A DNA stretch of 64,000 nt from the NCBI RefSeq assembly GCF_014306105.1, contig NZ_JACRVF010000003.1:372001-436000 (forward strand), in the 5' to 3' direction. This DNA is from Pontibacter cellulosilyticus. Lineage in GTDB: Bacteria; Bacteroidota; Bacteroidia; Cytophagales; Hymenobacteraceae. Positions 26,933 through 34,942 of this stretch are shown here, piece after piece. The notes beneath the pieces were generated by a model. It made no database searches. It had not been told where the DNA came from and saw nothing but the letters and a program-made list of their open reading frames with translations. The translations under genes were made by a program, and so were the position numbers. Within the stretch, counting starts at the first letter, position 1. Every line of letters starts with the position of its first letter.

Positions 26933-28216
26933 TTAAATATCAATAGTATCAACAATTGGGAAACGTAATGTAAAGGTAGTTCCCTCTCCAACAACAGATG
27001 CAACTGTTATACTTCCTCCGTAATTCTCAACTATCCGCTTTACAATAAACAGACCAACACCGCTTCCTTCAACATGGTCATGCAGGCGCTTAAATAGCTT
27101 AAACAGCTTTTCTTCGTTACCTCGCAAATCTATACCTATTCCGTTATCTGTTACCGACAAAAATATATAATTTTCTTTAAACCCTGAAGTCAGCTTAACA
27201 TAAGGCTTACGAGATGGCTCTTTATACTTTAAAGCATTGGTTAACAAATTATAAAGAATACTTTTAGCATCTTTCCTGTTAATAGGCAACGTCGCCTGCG
27301 CCATAAAGTCAGTATCTAATACAGCGTTGTTCCGTTCAATTGTAGCCGCGATGCTAACTTTCACCTCCTGCAGCACCTCATGCAGGTTAACCTGCTCAAG
27401 CAAGTGCGTTTCGCTTTCATTCTGGAATATACTTACGGCAGTAAGATCATGTATTGTCCTGTTTATTTGGGCGACAGATTTGTCTAGGTGTGTTAAGAGC
27501 TGGTTTATATTCTCGTCAGGAGCAACCATTTCTTCCTTCAGCACATTCACCAGGCCCTCAATGTTGAATATCGGAGCTTTTAAGTCGTGGGACGCACAGT
27601 ACACAAAGTTGTCGAGGTCTCGGTTAGAGCGTTCCAGTTCACGGTTCTTTCGCTGCAGCGTTTTTTCTGCCACCATTCTTACCGCTATCTCTTTCTCTAA
27701 TTTTTGATTGGTAGAGTAAAGCTCTTCTGTACGCTCTCGCACGCGCATTTCAAGCTCCTCGTTTACCACCCTAAGCGCCTCTTGTACACGCTCGCGTTCT
27801 GCTATCTCTACCTGCAACTGCTTGTTTGCCGCTGTCAGCTGCGCTTGGCTTGGTATGGAAAGCAGCACTGGCAGCGATCGCCACAGCACAATAGCTGTGC
27901 CAACCGAAAGTATGGCTGTAACAACTTTTACAAGACCGCCAAGCCTGTATATGGGCACCCAAACCGTGATCATATCGATCAGGTGTGTTGTGCCGCAAGC
28001 CAGGATAAAAGCACCAAAAAGAAGAAAGACATACTTATGTGTGAGATCCTGCCTCTTTTTTGCAAAGTAAAAAAGCATGAATGGGATAGAATAGTAGGCC
28101 AGCATAATCAGCGAGTCGCCTCCTACATTCATCGCTACTATCTCTGTTTTCCAGAAATAGCAATGCCCGTGGGGCATAAAGTCAGATTCGACTATCTTTT
28201 TGAAAAATTCGTTCAT
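26933..28216 (-). CDS. membrane histidine kinase with ethylene-receptor-type N-terminal domain
   Basis: This protein has 427 residues. Residues 13-22 read FMPHGHCYFW, then three hydrophobic helices follow (about 33-53, 62-81, 88-112). The residues that bind Cu(I)/ethylene in plant ETR1 (Asp25, Tyr32, Ile62, Cys65, His69) are all present with the same spacing: D34, Y41, I71, C74 and H78 (LAYYSIPFMLFYF and FGAFILACGTTHLID). A long coiled coil (about 125-200) replaces the GAF domain of plant receptors. HisKA has its phospho-acceptor at H210 (YCASHDLKAP), and HATPase motifs N (NALKYKEP), G1 (DNGIGID) and G2 (GSGVGL) are intact. It should sense a small gas or copper at the membrane and phosphorylate the adjacent response regulator. 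Confidence 0.9.
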   Translation of the reverse strand: MNEFFKKIVESDFMPHGHCYFWKTEIVAMNVGGDSLIMLAYYSIPFMLFYFAKKRQDLTHKYVFLLFGAFILACGTTHLIDMITVWVPIYRLGGLVKVVTAILSVGTAIVLWRSLPVLLSIPSQAQLTAANKQLQVEIAERERVQEALRVVNEELEMRVRERTEELYSTNQKLEKEIAVRMVAEKTLQRKNRELERSNRDLDNFVYCASHDLKAPIFNIEGLVNVLKEEMVAPDENINQLLTHLDKSVAQINRTIHDLTAVSIFQNESETHLLEQVNLHEVLQEVKVSIAATIERNNAVLDTDFMAQATLPINRKDAKSILYNLLTNALKYKEPSRKPYVKLTSGFKENYIFLSVTDNGIGIDLRGNEEKLFKLFKRLHDHVEGSGVGLFIVKRIVENYGGSITVASVVGEGTTFTLRFPIVDTIDI

Positions 28217-28280
28217 ACAAGAAATGCCGAAAGGGTTTTAAGTAATGATATAGTTCTTTAATAATCGCGAAAGCTACAAA

Positions 28281-28316
28281 AAAGAAATGCCCGAACCTAT
28301 GTCCGGGCATTTCTTT
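28281..28316 (-). terminator. terminator after the CBS-like gene
   Basis: AAAGAAATGCCCG (28281-28293) pairs with 28304-28316 across a 10-nt loop, giving a 13-bp perfect stem 18 nt beyond the stop codon at 28335. On the minus strand the stem ends in TTTCTTT. Confidence 0.75.
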
Positions 28317-28334
28317 AAGCTTAGTATTTTACAA

Positions 28335-29321
28335 TTAGTCGATGTATCCTTGGGCGCGCATCCAATCGTCATTGTAAATCTTACCTAAGTAACGTGTACC
28401 GTGATCAGGCAATAGCACTACCACCACGTCATTTTCGGTAAGGTTATTTTCGCGGATATACTCCAGCGCACCATACACAGCCGTACCGCACGACCAACCT
28501 ACAAAAAGACCTTCTTCTTTTGCTAATCTTCTGGTCATCACGGCACCGTCTTTATCGGTTACTTTTACAAACTGATCTATCACGTCAAAGTCTACGTTCT
28601 TTGGCAGGATGTCTTCACCGATACCCTCTGTTGCGTAAGAGTAGATTTCGTTCTCGTCAAAAACGCCTGTTTCTTTATACTTTTTGAACACAGAGCCATA
28701 AGTATCGATACCAATCGTTTTTATCGCAGGGTTCTTCTCCTTCAGGTATCTGGAAATGCCCGTAACTGTACCGCCTGTTCCTACACCGGTAATAAAGTGC
28801 GTTATTTTCCCGTCTGTCTGCTCCCAGATTTCCGGGCCAGTGCTCTCGTAATGGGCTGCCCAGTTAGACATGTTATCATACTGGTTCGGGTAGAAGGAGT
28901 TTGGTATCTCTTCGTTCAGGCGCTTTGCCACCGAGTAATATGAGTCCGGATGGTCCGGAGAAACATTGGTTGGGCAAACTACCACTTCTGCTCCAACGGC
29001 ACGCAGGATGTCCATTTTCTCTTTGCTCTGCTTATCAGCCAGCGTAAAAATGCACTTATAACCTTTTGCAATAGCTGCCAGAGCCAGGCCCATACCTGTG
29101 TTACCTGATGTTCCTTCGATGATAGTGCCGCCTGGCTTCAGAATACCCACTTGCTCAGCATCCTCTATCATTTTTATGGCCATACGGTCCTTTACAGAGT
29201 TACCCGGGTTTAGGTATTCTACCTTGGCAAGAACGGTGGCTTTTACACCTTTTGTAACGTTATTTAGCTTTACTAAGGGTGTGTTACCGATAGCTTCGGT
29301 AATATGATTTAGGTATTTCAT
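28335..29321 (-). CDS. PLP-dependent cysteine synthase / cystathionine beta-synthase-like enzyme
   Basis: This 328-residue fold-type II PLP enzyme has the Schiff-base lysine in PGNSVKDRMA (K44), the phosphate-binding TSGNTGMG, and the PLP-phosphate glycine loop GVGTGGTVTG. The C-terminal LLPDHGTRYLGKIYNDDWM block is the form seen in cystathionine beta-synthases rather than in CysK. The regulatory CBS pair of the human enzyme is absent. It may make cystathionine or cysteine from O-acetylserine or serine. The cytoplasmic enzyme is transcribed alone, with a terminator behind it and a -7 box in front. Confidence 0.88.
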   Translation of the reverse strand: MKYLNHITEAIGNTPLVKLNNVTKGVKATVLAKVEYLNPGNSVKDRMAIKMIEDAEQVGILKPGGTIIEGTSGNTGMGLALAAIAKGYKCIFTLADKQSKEKMDILRAVGAEVVVCPTNVSPDHPDSYYSVAKRLNEEIPNSFYPNQYDNMSNWAAHYESTGPEIWEQTDGKITHFITGVGTGGTVTGISRYLKEKNPAIKTIGIDTYGSVFKKYKETGVFDENEIYSYATEGIGEDILPKNVDFDVIDQFVKVTDKDGAVMTRRLAKEEGLFVGWSCGTAVYGALEYIRENNLTENDVVVVLLPDHGTRYLGKIYNDDWMRAQGYID

Positions 29322-29345
29322 TTATATCTAATTTAGATTTTGGTG

Positions 29346-29353
29346 CAAAGGTA
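29346..29353 (-). promoter_or_regulatory. candidate -7 element for the CBS-like gene
   Basis: On the minus strand TACCTTTG matches TAnnTTTG exactly, 24 nt before the start codon. No good TTG lies 19 bp upstream, so only the -7 box supports it. Confidence 0.4.
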
Positions 29354-29565
29354 AGAATTTAAAATAAATCTGGAGGACTGAGGTACTTAAGCTATACTTC
29401 ACTGCATAATTAAACCGCACAGGCAACCCACACAAAGTATAAATACACCTTAGACTACATTATATCATGCTGGCAAAACACAACCATACTTAAACAACAG
29501 ACCTATAGCCACATCTTGTTCCTGCTTAAAGTATAACCTGTTGCTATATTAGGCTTAACTATTTT

Positions 29566-29595
29566 TTGTATGCCCCGCAAAAAAGCCTATTTTTG
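29566..29595 (+). promoter_or_regulatory. sucD promoter, full Bacteroidetes consensus
   Basis: TTG at 29566-29568 and TATTTTTG at 29588-29595 are separated by exactly 19 bp, matching the Bacteroidetes primary sigma-factor consensus (TTG, about 19 bp, TAnnTTTG). Transcription should start near 29602, giving a leader of about 40 nt. The rest of the 321-nt gap (29322-29642) holds a -7 box for the divergent CBS-like gene and several AGTATA motifs, but no other structure that I see. Confidence 0.75.
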
Positions 29596-29642
29596 CAAAT
29601 CCTTATAGTTCGACCTGTTTTTACAAACTAAAAAAGATACAC

Positions 29643-30533
29643 ATGAGTGTTTTAGTAAATAAAGATTCGAAAGTGATCGTGCAGGGCTTTACAGGCTCTG
29701 AAGGCTCTTTTCACGCTTCTCAGATGATTGAGTATGGCACCAACGTAGTAGGTGGTGTTACTCCGGGCAAAGGTGGCAACAACCACTTAGATCTTCCTGT
29801 TTTTAACACAGTAGAAGATGCCGTTAAAAGAACTGGCGCTGATGTATCTATCATTTTCGTTCCACCGGCTTTCGCCGCTGACGCTATCATGGAAGCTGCC
29901 GACGCAGGCATTAAAGTGATTGTGGCTATTACAGAGGGTATTCCTGTAAAAGACATGGTAATGGCTAAGAACTACCTGAAAGGCAAAGACGTAACGCTTA
30001 TCGGCCCTAACTGCCCGGGTGTTATCACGCCAGGCGAAGCGAAGGTAGGTATCATGCCAGGATTCGTATTTAAGCCAGGTCGTATCGGTATCGTGTCTAA
30101 GTCTGGTACATTAACTTACGAGGCTGCTGACCAGATCGTAAAGGCTGGCCTTGGTATCTCTACAGCTATCGGTATCGGTGGTGACCCAATAATCGGTACT
30201 CCTACAAAAGATGCTGTTCAGTTGCTAATGGAAGACCCTGAGACTGACGCGATCGTGATGATCGGTGAGATTGGCGGTAACTACGAGGCTATGGCTTCTA
30301 AATACATCAGCGAGTCTGGTAACAAGAAGCCGGTTGTAGGCTTTATTGCTGGCCAAACTGCTCCAGCTGGCCGTCGTATGGGCCACGCCGGTGCTATTGT
30401 AGGCGGTGCTGATGATACTGCAGCTGCTAAAATGAAGATCATGCGTGAGAACGGTATCCATGTGGTAGATTCTCCTGCCGAGATCGGTGAGGCAATGGTT
30501 GCTGCACTTCAGCAAGCTGGCATCACTGCTTAA
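29643..30533 (+). CDS. sucD: succinyl-CoA synthetase alpha subunit
   Basis: The alpha subunit of the TCA-cycle enzyme that makes succinate and NTP from succinyl-CoA. The 296-residue protein has the CoA-binding Rossmann part ([12 protein letters not shown]), the [20 protein letters not shown] block, and the phospho-histidine H248 in [12 protein letters not shown]. It is full length. No sucC lies nearby, so the beta subunit is encoded elsewhere. The gene has its own consensus promoter and a strong terminator, so it is a monocistronic unit. Base composition at third positions looks tuned for high expression (frequent GGT, GCT, ATC). Confidence 0.96.
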   Translation: MSVLVNKDSKVIVQGFTGSEGSFHASQMIEYGTNVVGGVTPGKGGNNHLDLPVFNTVEDAVKRTGADVSIIFVPPAFAADAIMEAADAGIKVIVAITEGIPVKDMVMAKNYLKGKDVTLIGPNCPGVITPGEAKVGIMPGFVFKPGRIGIVSKSGTLTYEAADQIVKAGLGISTAIGIGGDPIIGTPTKDAVQLLMEDPETDAIVMIGEIGGNYEAMASKYISESGNKKPVVGFIAGQTAPAGRRMGHAGAIVGGADDTAAAKMKIMRENGIHVVDSPAEIGEAMVAALQQAGITA

Positions 30534-30568
30534 TTAGAGCTAAGTATACTTTTAAAGTATAAACCATA

Positions 30569-30598
30569 AAAAAGGCTGCCTTCGCGGGCAGCCTTTTT
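30569..30598. terminator. bidirectional intrinsic terminator between sucD and dps
   Basis: A 12-bp stem (30569-30580 with 30587-30598), loop TTCGCG, is flanked by an A-run on the left and a T-run on the right, so it can work for both convergent genes. Confidence 0.85.
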
Positions 30599-30647
30599 CT
30601 TTTGCTGGAAATTTAAAGTTATACTTCAGCCACAACTAAAGTATAAC

Positions 30648-31121
30648 TTAGCTCAGGAAAGCGTTCAGCATCCAAAGCGTCTTTTCGTTTTCGTTTATAT
30701 CCTCACTTATCAAGCCTACTGTACCCTCGTCTCCTGTTTCAGCAGCCATGATCAGGATTTCACGCTCCAGGTTCAGCAGCACGGTAAGGTTATCATAGGT
30801 GGCGCGTACGGTTTCTGTATCGCCGCTCAGGCTCCCTGCTTCTTTTATACTTGCCACTCTCACATAATCCGAGAAAGTATGGAGCGGTGTCTGCCCAATG
30901 GTCAGAATCCTTTCAGCGATCTCATCAATTCTTGTAAGGGCATTATTATACAGCTCCTCAAACTTAGCGTGCAGCTGAAAAAAGTGCACCCCTTTTATGT
31001 TCCAATGAAAACCGCGCAGGTTCTGGTAGTATAAATGATAATTTGCCAACAGCTCATTCAGTTTGTCGGCGATTTCCTTACTGTCAGTTTTCTGTAGTCC
31101 GATTTGAGTTAGTTTATCCAT
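30648..31121 (-). CDS. dps: Dps ferritin-like DNA-protection protein
   Basis: Dps forms a 12-mer cage that stores iron and consumes hydrogen peroxide, protecting DNA. The 157-residue four-helix protein has the ferroxidase-site residues at the dimer interface: the His and Asp-equivalent region in GFHWNIKGVHFFQLH, FEELY and RIDEIAERIL. The N-terminal tail is short with few lysines, so DNA binding may be weak. It is divergent from oxyR with a 161-bp shared control region, so peroxide induction through OxyR is expected. Confidence 0.94.
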   Translation of the reverse strand: MDKLTQIGLQKTDSKEIADKLNELLANYHLYYQNLRGFHWNIKGVHFFQLHAKFEELYNNALTRIDEIAERILTIGQTPLHTFSDYVRVASIKEAGSLSGDTETVRATYDNLTVLLNLEREILIMAAETGDEGTVGLISEDINENEKTLWMLNAFLS

Positions 31122-31157
31122 AGTTGTTTTGTTGTCAGTTTTAATTACTACGTTTCA

Positions 31158-31199
31158 AATTTGTATATACTTGCTATATAAATCAAATTGATACAAATT
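31158..31199. promoter_or_regulatory. candidate OxyR operator region between dps and oxyR
   Basis: A 9-bp inverted repeat, AATTTGTAT (31158-31166) and ATACAAATT (31191-31199), frames a second palindrome TATATA-CTTGC-TATATA (31164-31180). Dyads of this size, placed between divergent dps and oxyR genes, fit binding by an OxyR tetramer. The match to the E. coli ATAG-N7-CTAT consensus is only partial. Confidence 0.45.
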
Positions 31200-31282
31200 A
31201 TACTTACATTGATAACACTTATTAAGCAAAATTGTTTTACTGCTGTTGGACCACAATGTACTTCATTCTTTAGCCTAAAAAA

Positions 31283-32224
31283 ATGACATTAGTACAGTTA
31301 GAATATTTAGTGGCCGTAGACACACACCGTCATTTTGCCACTGCCGCAGAGCATTGCTTTGTAACACAGCCTACACTTAGTATGCAGCTGCAAAAGCTGG
31401 AGGAAGAGTTGGGCGTGCAACTATTTGATCGTAGCCGGGTACCTGTAAGGCCAACAGAGATAGGCAAAGAGATCATCGCGCAGGCGCGTATTATACTGGC
31501 AGAGTCTAAAAAAATACGAGAGATTGTGCAGGGCCAGAAGCAGGAGCTATCCGGTGAGTTAAGGATTGGTGTGATTCCTACGCTTGCCCCCTACCTGATC
31601 CCGTTGTTCATCACTAGCTTTTTACAAAAGCACCCTAGTGTACAGATAGTGATACAAGAACTGTTAACAACCGAGATCGTGGAGAAGCTGAAGCACGAGC
31701 TTTTGGATGTGGGTTTGCTGGTTACTCCTCTCGAAGATAAAAGTATAAAAGAGCTTCCCCTGTTCTACGAAGCATTTGTGACATATATCAACCCAAAGCA
31801 CCCTTTAGCAAAACATGAAAGTATAAAACCCGAACAGCTTGACATGGACGAACTGTGGGTATTGAATGAGGGGCATTGTTTCCGAAGCCAGGTACTAAAC
31901 ATCTGCAACAGAGGCGGCAGTACAACCTCCCAAAGCAATAACCTCGATTATAGGAGTGGATCTCTAGAGACTTTAAAACGCATCGTTGAAACTCAGCATG
32001 GGCTAACGCTTTTGCCAGAGCTATCCATCCTTGACATGCCGGAGCAAAAGCGGCAGTTGGTGCATACATTCCAGGAGCCACAGCCGCTGAGGGAGGTTAG
32101 CCTAGTGGTGCACCGCAGCTTCCTTAAAAAGAAACTGATCGAGGCACTGCAGCAAGAAATTATCGCAGCCTTGCCACATGAGATCAGGAACAGAAAAAAA
32201 GAACAGGTTGTGCCGGTGGGGTAA
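31283..32224 (+). CDS. oxyR: hydrogen-peroxide sensor OxyR (LysR family)
   Basis: This 313-residue protein has an N-terminal winged helix-turn-helix (TAAEHCFVTQPTLSMQLQKL, about 20-39) and a periplasmic-binding-like sensor domain. The redox cysteines are at C199 and C208 in EGHCFRSQVLNIC, exactly the numbering of E. coli OxyR, and the following SLETLKRIVETQHGLTLLPE block is also OxyR-like. Peroxide should form the C199-C208 disulfide and activate transcription. It is divergent from dps, its likely target. The C-terminal tail (RNRKKEQVVPVG) is a little longer than in E. coli. Confidence 0.93.
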   Translation: MTLVQLEYLVAVDTHRHFATAAEHCFVTQPTLSMQLQKLEEELGVQLFDRSRVPVRPTEIGKEIIAQARIILAESKKIREIVQGQKQELSGELRIGVIPTLAPYLIPLFITSFLQKHPSVQIVIQELLTTEIVEKLKHELLDVGLLVTPLEDKSIKELPLFYEAFVTYINPKHPLAKHESIKPEQLDMDELWVLNEGHCFRSQVLNICNRGGSTTSQSNNLDYRSGSLETLKRIVETQHGLTLLPELSILDMPEQKRQLVHTFQEPQPLREVSLVVHRSFLKKKLIEALQQEIIAALPHEIRNRKKEQVVPVG

Positions 32225-32277
32225 CCAAGACTACGTGATTTAGAAGGCTACTCAGATTTAAATTACTAACTACAACA

Positions 32278-32323
32278 CCGGGTCCAACCACCCCTAACCC
32301 CTCCTTATCTAAGGCGGGGAATT
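32278..32323 (-). repeat. extragenic palindromic repeat, copy A
   Basis: Read on the minus strand it is AATTCCCCGCCTTAGATAAG, then GAGGGGTTAGGGGTGG, then TTGGACCCGG. The first part folds into a small hairpin (CCCCGCCTT with AAGGAGGGG). Copies B (32456-32487) and C (37834-37882) share the same order of blocks. Confidence 0.75.
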
Positions 32324-32455
32324 GTGACTTTACTCTGGCAAAAGCATAAGCTCAGTAGTTTCTGCTTAACCTCTCTTCTTACAAGATCCTTAACAGATTG
32401 ACAAAAAAGAGAATAGCTGCTACAAAAATGTCAGAAGAAACAGTAAGTACAAATA

Positions 32456-32487
32456 CCCAGCCTTGGATAAGGGGTGGTTGGACCCGG
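32456..32487 (+). repeat. extragenic palindromic repeat, copy B (shortened)
   Basis: CCCAGCCTTGGATAAG is followed directly by GGGTGGTTGGACCCGG. Relative to copy A it lacks the GAGGGGTTA-type middle block, as if one arm of the hairpin had been deleted. It is inverted relative to copy A, so 18 bp at the ends (CCGGGTCCAACCACCCCT and its complement) could form a large hairpin. Confidence 0.7.
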
Positions 32488-32533
32488 CGCCGCAGATAAA
32501 CAATCTTAGTTCTCCCATTCTTCTACAGCCCAA

Positions 32534-32575
32534 AACAAAAACGCCTGCTGCATTGCTGCAGCAGGCGTTTTTGTT
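32534..32575. terminator. 19-bp perfect terminator hairpin after rny
   Basis: Positions 32534-32552 pair perfectly with 32557-32575 around TTGC. The arms end in T/A runs on both strands. It lies 16 nt beyond the rny stop codon. Confidence 0.85.
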
Positions 32576-32591
32576 TACTTATACTTGAGGA

Positions 32592-34157
32592 TTACTTCGC
32601 GTAGCTAATAGCACGCATCTCACGGATAACCGTGATCTTGATTTGCCCTGGGTATTGCATTTCTTTCTCAATCTTCTGCGAGATATCGAATGAGATTTGA
32701 GCGGCCTTGTCGTCAGACACGTTGTCTGCATCTACCATTACGCGCAGTTCACGACCTGCCTGAATAGCATAGCATTGGTTAACACCTTCAAAAGAGATAG
32801 CTGTTTCTTCCAGCTCCTTCAAACGCTTGATGTAAGACTCCATGATCTCGCGGCGAGCCCCTGGTCTTGAACCTGAGATGGCATCGCAGGCCTGTACCAA
32901 TGGAGAAATCATCGCTGTCATTTCAACTTCATCGTGGTGGGCACCAATCGCGTTGCACACATCCGGATGCTCTTTATACTTCTTGGCAAGCTCCATACCG
33001 ATAATCGCGTGCGGCAATTCCGGCTCGTCTGGCGTTACTTTACCAATATCGTGTAGCAAGCCGGCACGTTTCGCATGCTTCACGTTCAGGCCAAGCTCTG
33101 CGGCCATCGTAGCGCAAAGGTTAGCAACCTCACGAGAGTGCTGCAGCAGGTTTTGGCCATAAGACGAACGGAAACGCATACGGCCCACCATCTTGATCAG
33201 CTCAGGGTGCAGACCGTGGATACCAAGGTCAATGGCAGTACGCTCACCGATTTCCACGATCTCCTCTTCAATGTTTTTACGGGTCTTAGAAACAACCTCT
33301 TCGATTCTAGCCGGGTGAATGCGACCATCAGCCACCAGGCGATGCAACGACAGACGCGCAATCTCTCTGCGAACCGGATCGAAACCAGAGATAATGATTG
33401 CTTCAGGGGTATCATCCACGATGATTTCCACCCCAGTCGCAGCCTCTAAGGCACGTATGTTACGTCCTTCACGGCCAATGATTTTACCTTTAATGTCATC
33501 ACTCTCGATGTTGAACACCGACACGCAGTTTTCAATAGCGTGCTCAGCGGCTGTGCGCTGGATAGTCTCGATAACGATTTTCTTTGCTTCTTTTGTAGCG
33601 GTAAGCTTGGCCTGTGCTACAATATCCTTGATGTGCGATGACGCTTGTGTAGTGGCTTCGTTTTTCAGAGCTTCTACCAATTGTTCGCGGGCCTCTGAAG
33701 CAGTTAAACCTGCAATCTTCTCCAGCTGCGCTACAACTTCTTCGTGCTGCTGCTCAACTTCATCTTTGCGCTTTTTAAGGTGCTCCAGTTGCATGTTGAG
33801 GTGCTCTTTTTCTTTGTGAAGTTCGTTTTCTTTGCGTTTAACATCCTCCATCTGCTTAGACACGTGCTGCTCGCGCTGCTTTACTTTGTTCTCGTTCTGG
33901 ATGATGATGTTCTTCTTCTTGTTCATCTCCTCCTCGAACTCAGACTTCAGCTTAAGAGACTTTTCCTTCGCCTCCAGAATACGGTCTTTCATGATGCTCT
34001 CGCCGTTGATCTCGGCTTCGCGGATGATGTTTTTGGCACGTTGCCGCGCAGCATCTTCCTGCTGTTTATAGACCTTCTGCAACAGCGAACGGCCAATGTA
34101 CACGCCCACTCCGAGCGCTACGATGGCAGTTAGTATAATATAAAGAATGGTGGGCAT
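32592..34157 (-). CDS. rny: ribonuclease Y
   Basis: RNase Y is a membrane-anchored endoribonuclease that starts mRNA decay. The 521-residue protein has one N-terminal transmembrane helix (about 2-23), a long charged coiled coil (about 25-170), a KH RNA-binding domain (about 205-270, with [13 protein letters not shown]) and an HD domain (catalytic pair in GLLHDIGKV, about residue 365). The length is the usual 510-520. The gene is downstream of zapA after a 118-nt gap and ends at a strong terminator. Rny next to zapA and pheT is a conserved Bacteroidetes arrangement. Confidence 0.96.
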   Translation of the reverse strand: MPTILYIILTAIVALGVGVYIGRSLLQKVYKQQEDAARQRAKNIIREAEINGESIMKDRILEAKEKSLKLKSEFEEEMNKKKNIIIQNENKVKQREQHVSKQMEDVKRKENELHKEKEHLNMQLEHLKKRKDEVEQQHEEVVAQLEKIAGLTASEAREQLVEALKNEATTQASSHIKDIVAQAKLTATKEAKKIVIETIQRTAAEHAIENCVSVFNIESDDIKGKIIGREGRNIRALEAATGVEIIVDDTPEAIIISGFDPVRREIARLSLHRLVADGRIHPARIEEVVSKTRKNIEEEIVEIGERTAIDLGIHGLHPELIKMVGRMRFRSSYGQNLLQHSREVANLCATMAAELGLNVKHAKRAGLLHDIGKVTPDEPELPHAIIGMELAKKYKEHPDVCNAIGAHHDEVEMTAMISPLVQACDAISGSRPGARREIMESYIKRLKELEETAISFEGVNQCYAIQAGRELRVMVDADNVSDDKAAQISFDISQKIEKEMQYPGQIKITVIREMRAISYAK

Positions 34158-34275
34158 AACTATAGTTTTATGGTTAACAAAAACGTATAGCCGGTGCCTG
34201 CAAAAAGATAGGGATAAGGCTCAGGGCCCTAAACGAAGTATAAGCTATATATGAAGTATAAAATCCAGCAATAAC

Positions 34276-34563
34276 TTATTTATTTGTCGATGAAAGGAGT
34301 TCGTCGAGTACATTAAGCTGCTGGCCCACTTTAGCGAGGTGAGCTGATTTCTCTTCCTCCATCTTCAGTTTCTCCACCATGGTTTCAAAGGCCACCATGG
34401 CCAGCAGATCTTGCTTGTCCTGGATACCGAACTGATCCTTATAAAAACGAAGGCGCTCGTTCAGTAATTTCCCGACAACTCTTAATCTTTCCTCTTCCTC
34501 CTCTTTTACCCGCATCGGATACTCGCGTTCCGCGATGCGAATCTTTATAGATAATTCACCCAT
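34276..34563 (-). CDS. zapA: cell division protein ZapA
   Basis: ZapA promotes bundling of FtsZ filaments at midcell. The 95-residue protein has the N-terminal beta part (LSIKIRIAEREYPMRV) and the long C-terminal coiled coil (about 60-95) of the family. The DKQDLLAMVAFETMVEKL segment is the usual dimer region. It is 78 nt downstream of the small coiled-coil gene and upstream of rny on the same strand. Confidence 0.88.
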   Translation of the reverse strand: MGELSIKIRIAEREYPMRVKEEEEERLRVVGKLLNERLRFYKDQFGIQDKQDLLAMVAFETMVEKLKMEEEKSAHLAKVGQQLNVLDELLSSTNK

Positions 34564-34641
34564 CCGTTGCGTTTTTTATGGTGATGCTTACTTGCTTTTT
34601 GCTCGTTGGCTGCGCTCTAAAGGAGCTTTATGGCCTGATGC

Positions 34642-34938
34642 TTAGTCTTGTAAGTAAGCGATACACTTATCGATTTCTCTAATGTATTCGTTTAGTTTGA
34701 GCTTTAACTCTGTCGAATTTGCAGTATTTCCTGCTATCGCATCTACAATTTTAACAATATTATCCTGATTTTGAAAATTTTTTATTTGCTGCTCTTTCTC
34801 TTGCACCAAACCTTCCAAAAACTTGATTTCTTCCTGCGCCTGCGCAAACTTCTGTTGCACATCGGTGTAGCGTGAGATCAGCTTGCGAAGCTTTTCTTCA
34901 ATATGCTGGAGTTGTTGTACTTGCGTTTCCTTAGCCAT
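34642..34938 (-). CDS. coiled-coil protein between pheT and zapA
   Basis: From the ATG at 34938 the protein has 98 residues (MAKETQVQQLQHIEEKL...). An upstream start at 34977 would overlap pheT by 35 nt and is less likely. Residues 8-60 form a strong heptad-type coiled coil (IEEKLRKLISRYTDVQQKF, KFLEGLVQEKEQQIKNF), and the C-terminus (LKLKLNEYIREIDKCIAYL) is helical. I recognise the position, between pheT and zapA in Bacteroidetes, rather than a named family. By position and form it could be a ZapB-like partner of ZapA (inference). It starts 4 nt after the pheT stop. Confidence 0.7.
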   Translation of the reverse strand: MAKETQVQQLQHIEEKLRKLISRYTDVQQKFAQAQEEIKFLEGLVQEKEQQIKNFQNQDNIVKIVDAIAGNTANSTELKLKLNEYIREIDKCIAYLQD

Positions 34939-34942
34939 AACA

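Larger units (their letters stand above)
32225..32591. other. intergenic region with an inverted pair of dispersed repeats
   Basis: This 367-bp gap between oxyR and rny contains no convincing gene. It holds two copies of a GC-rich palindromic repeat in opposite orientation (32278-32323 and 32456-32487) with about 130 bp of AT-rich sequence between them, and then the rny terminator hairpin. Confidence 0.7.

Noticed and set aside
27704-28261. 185-codon plus-strand frame opposite the ethylene-receptor-like kinase
   Set aside because: It is antisense to a clear gene with intact motifs, and the translation has no domain features.
34158-34275. Possible 6S RNA between zapA and rny, as in E. coli next to zapA
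   Set aside because: The gap is only 118 nt, too short, and I see no long bulged stem.
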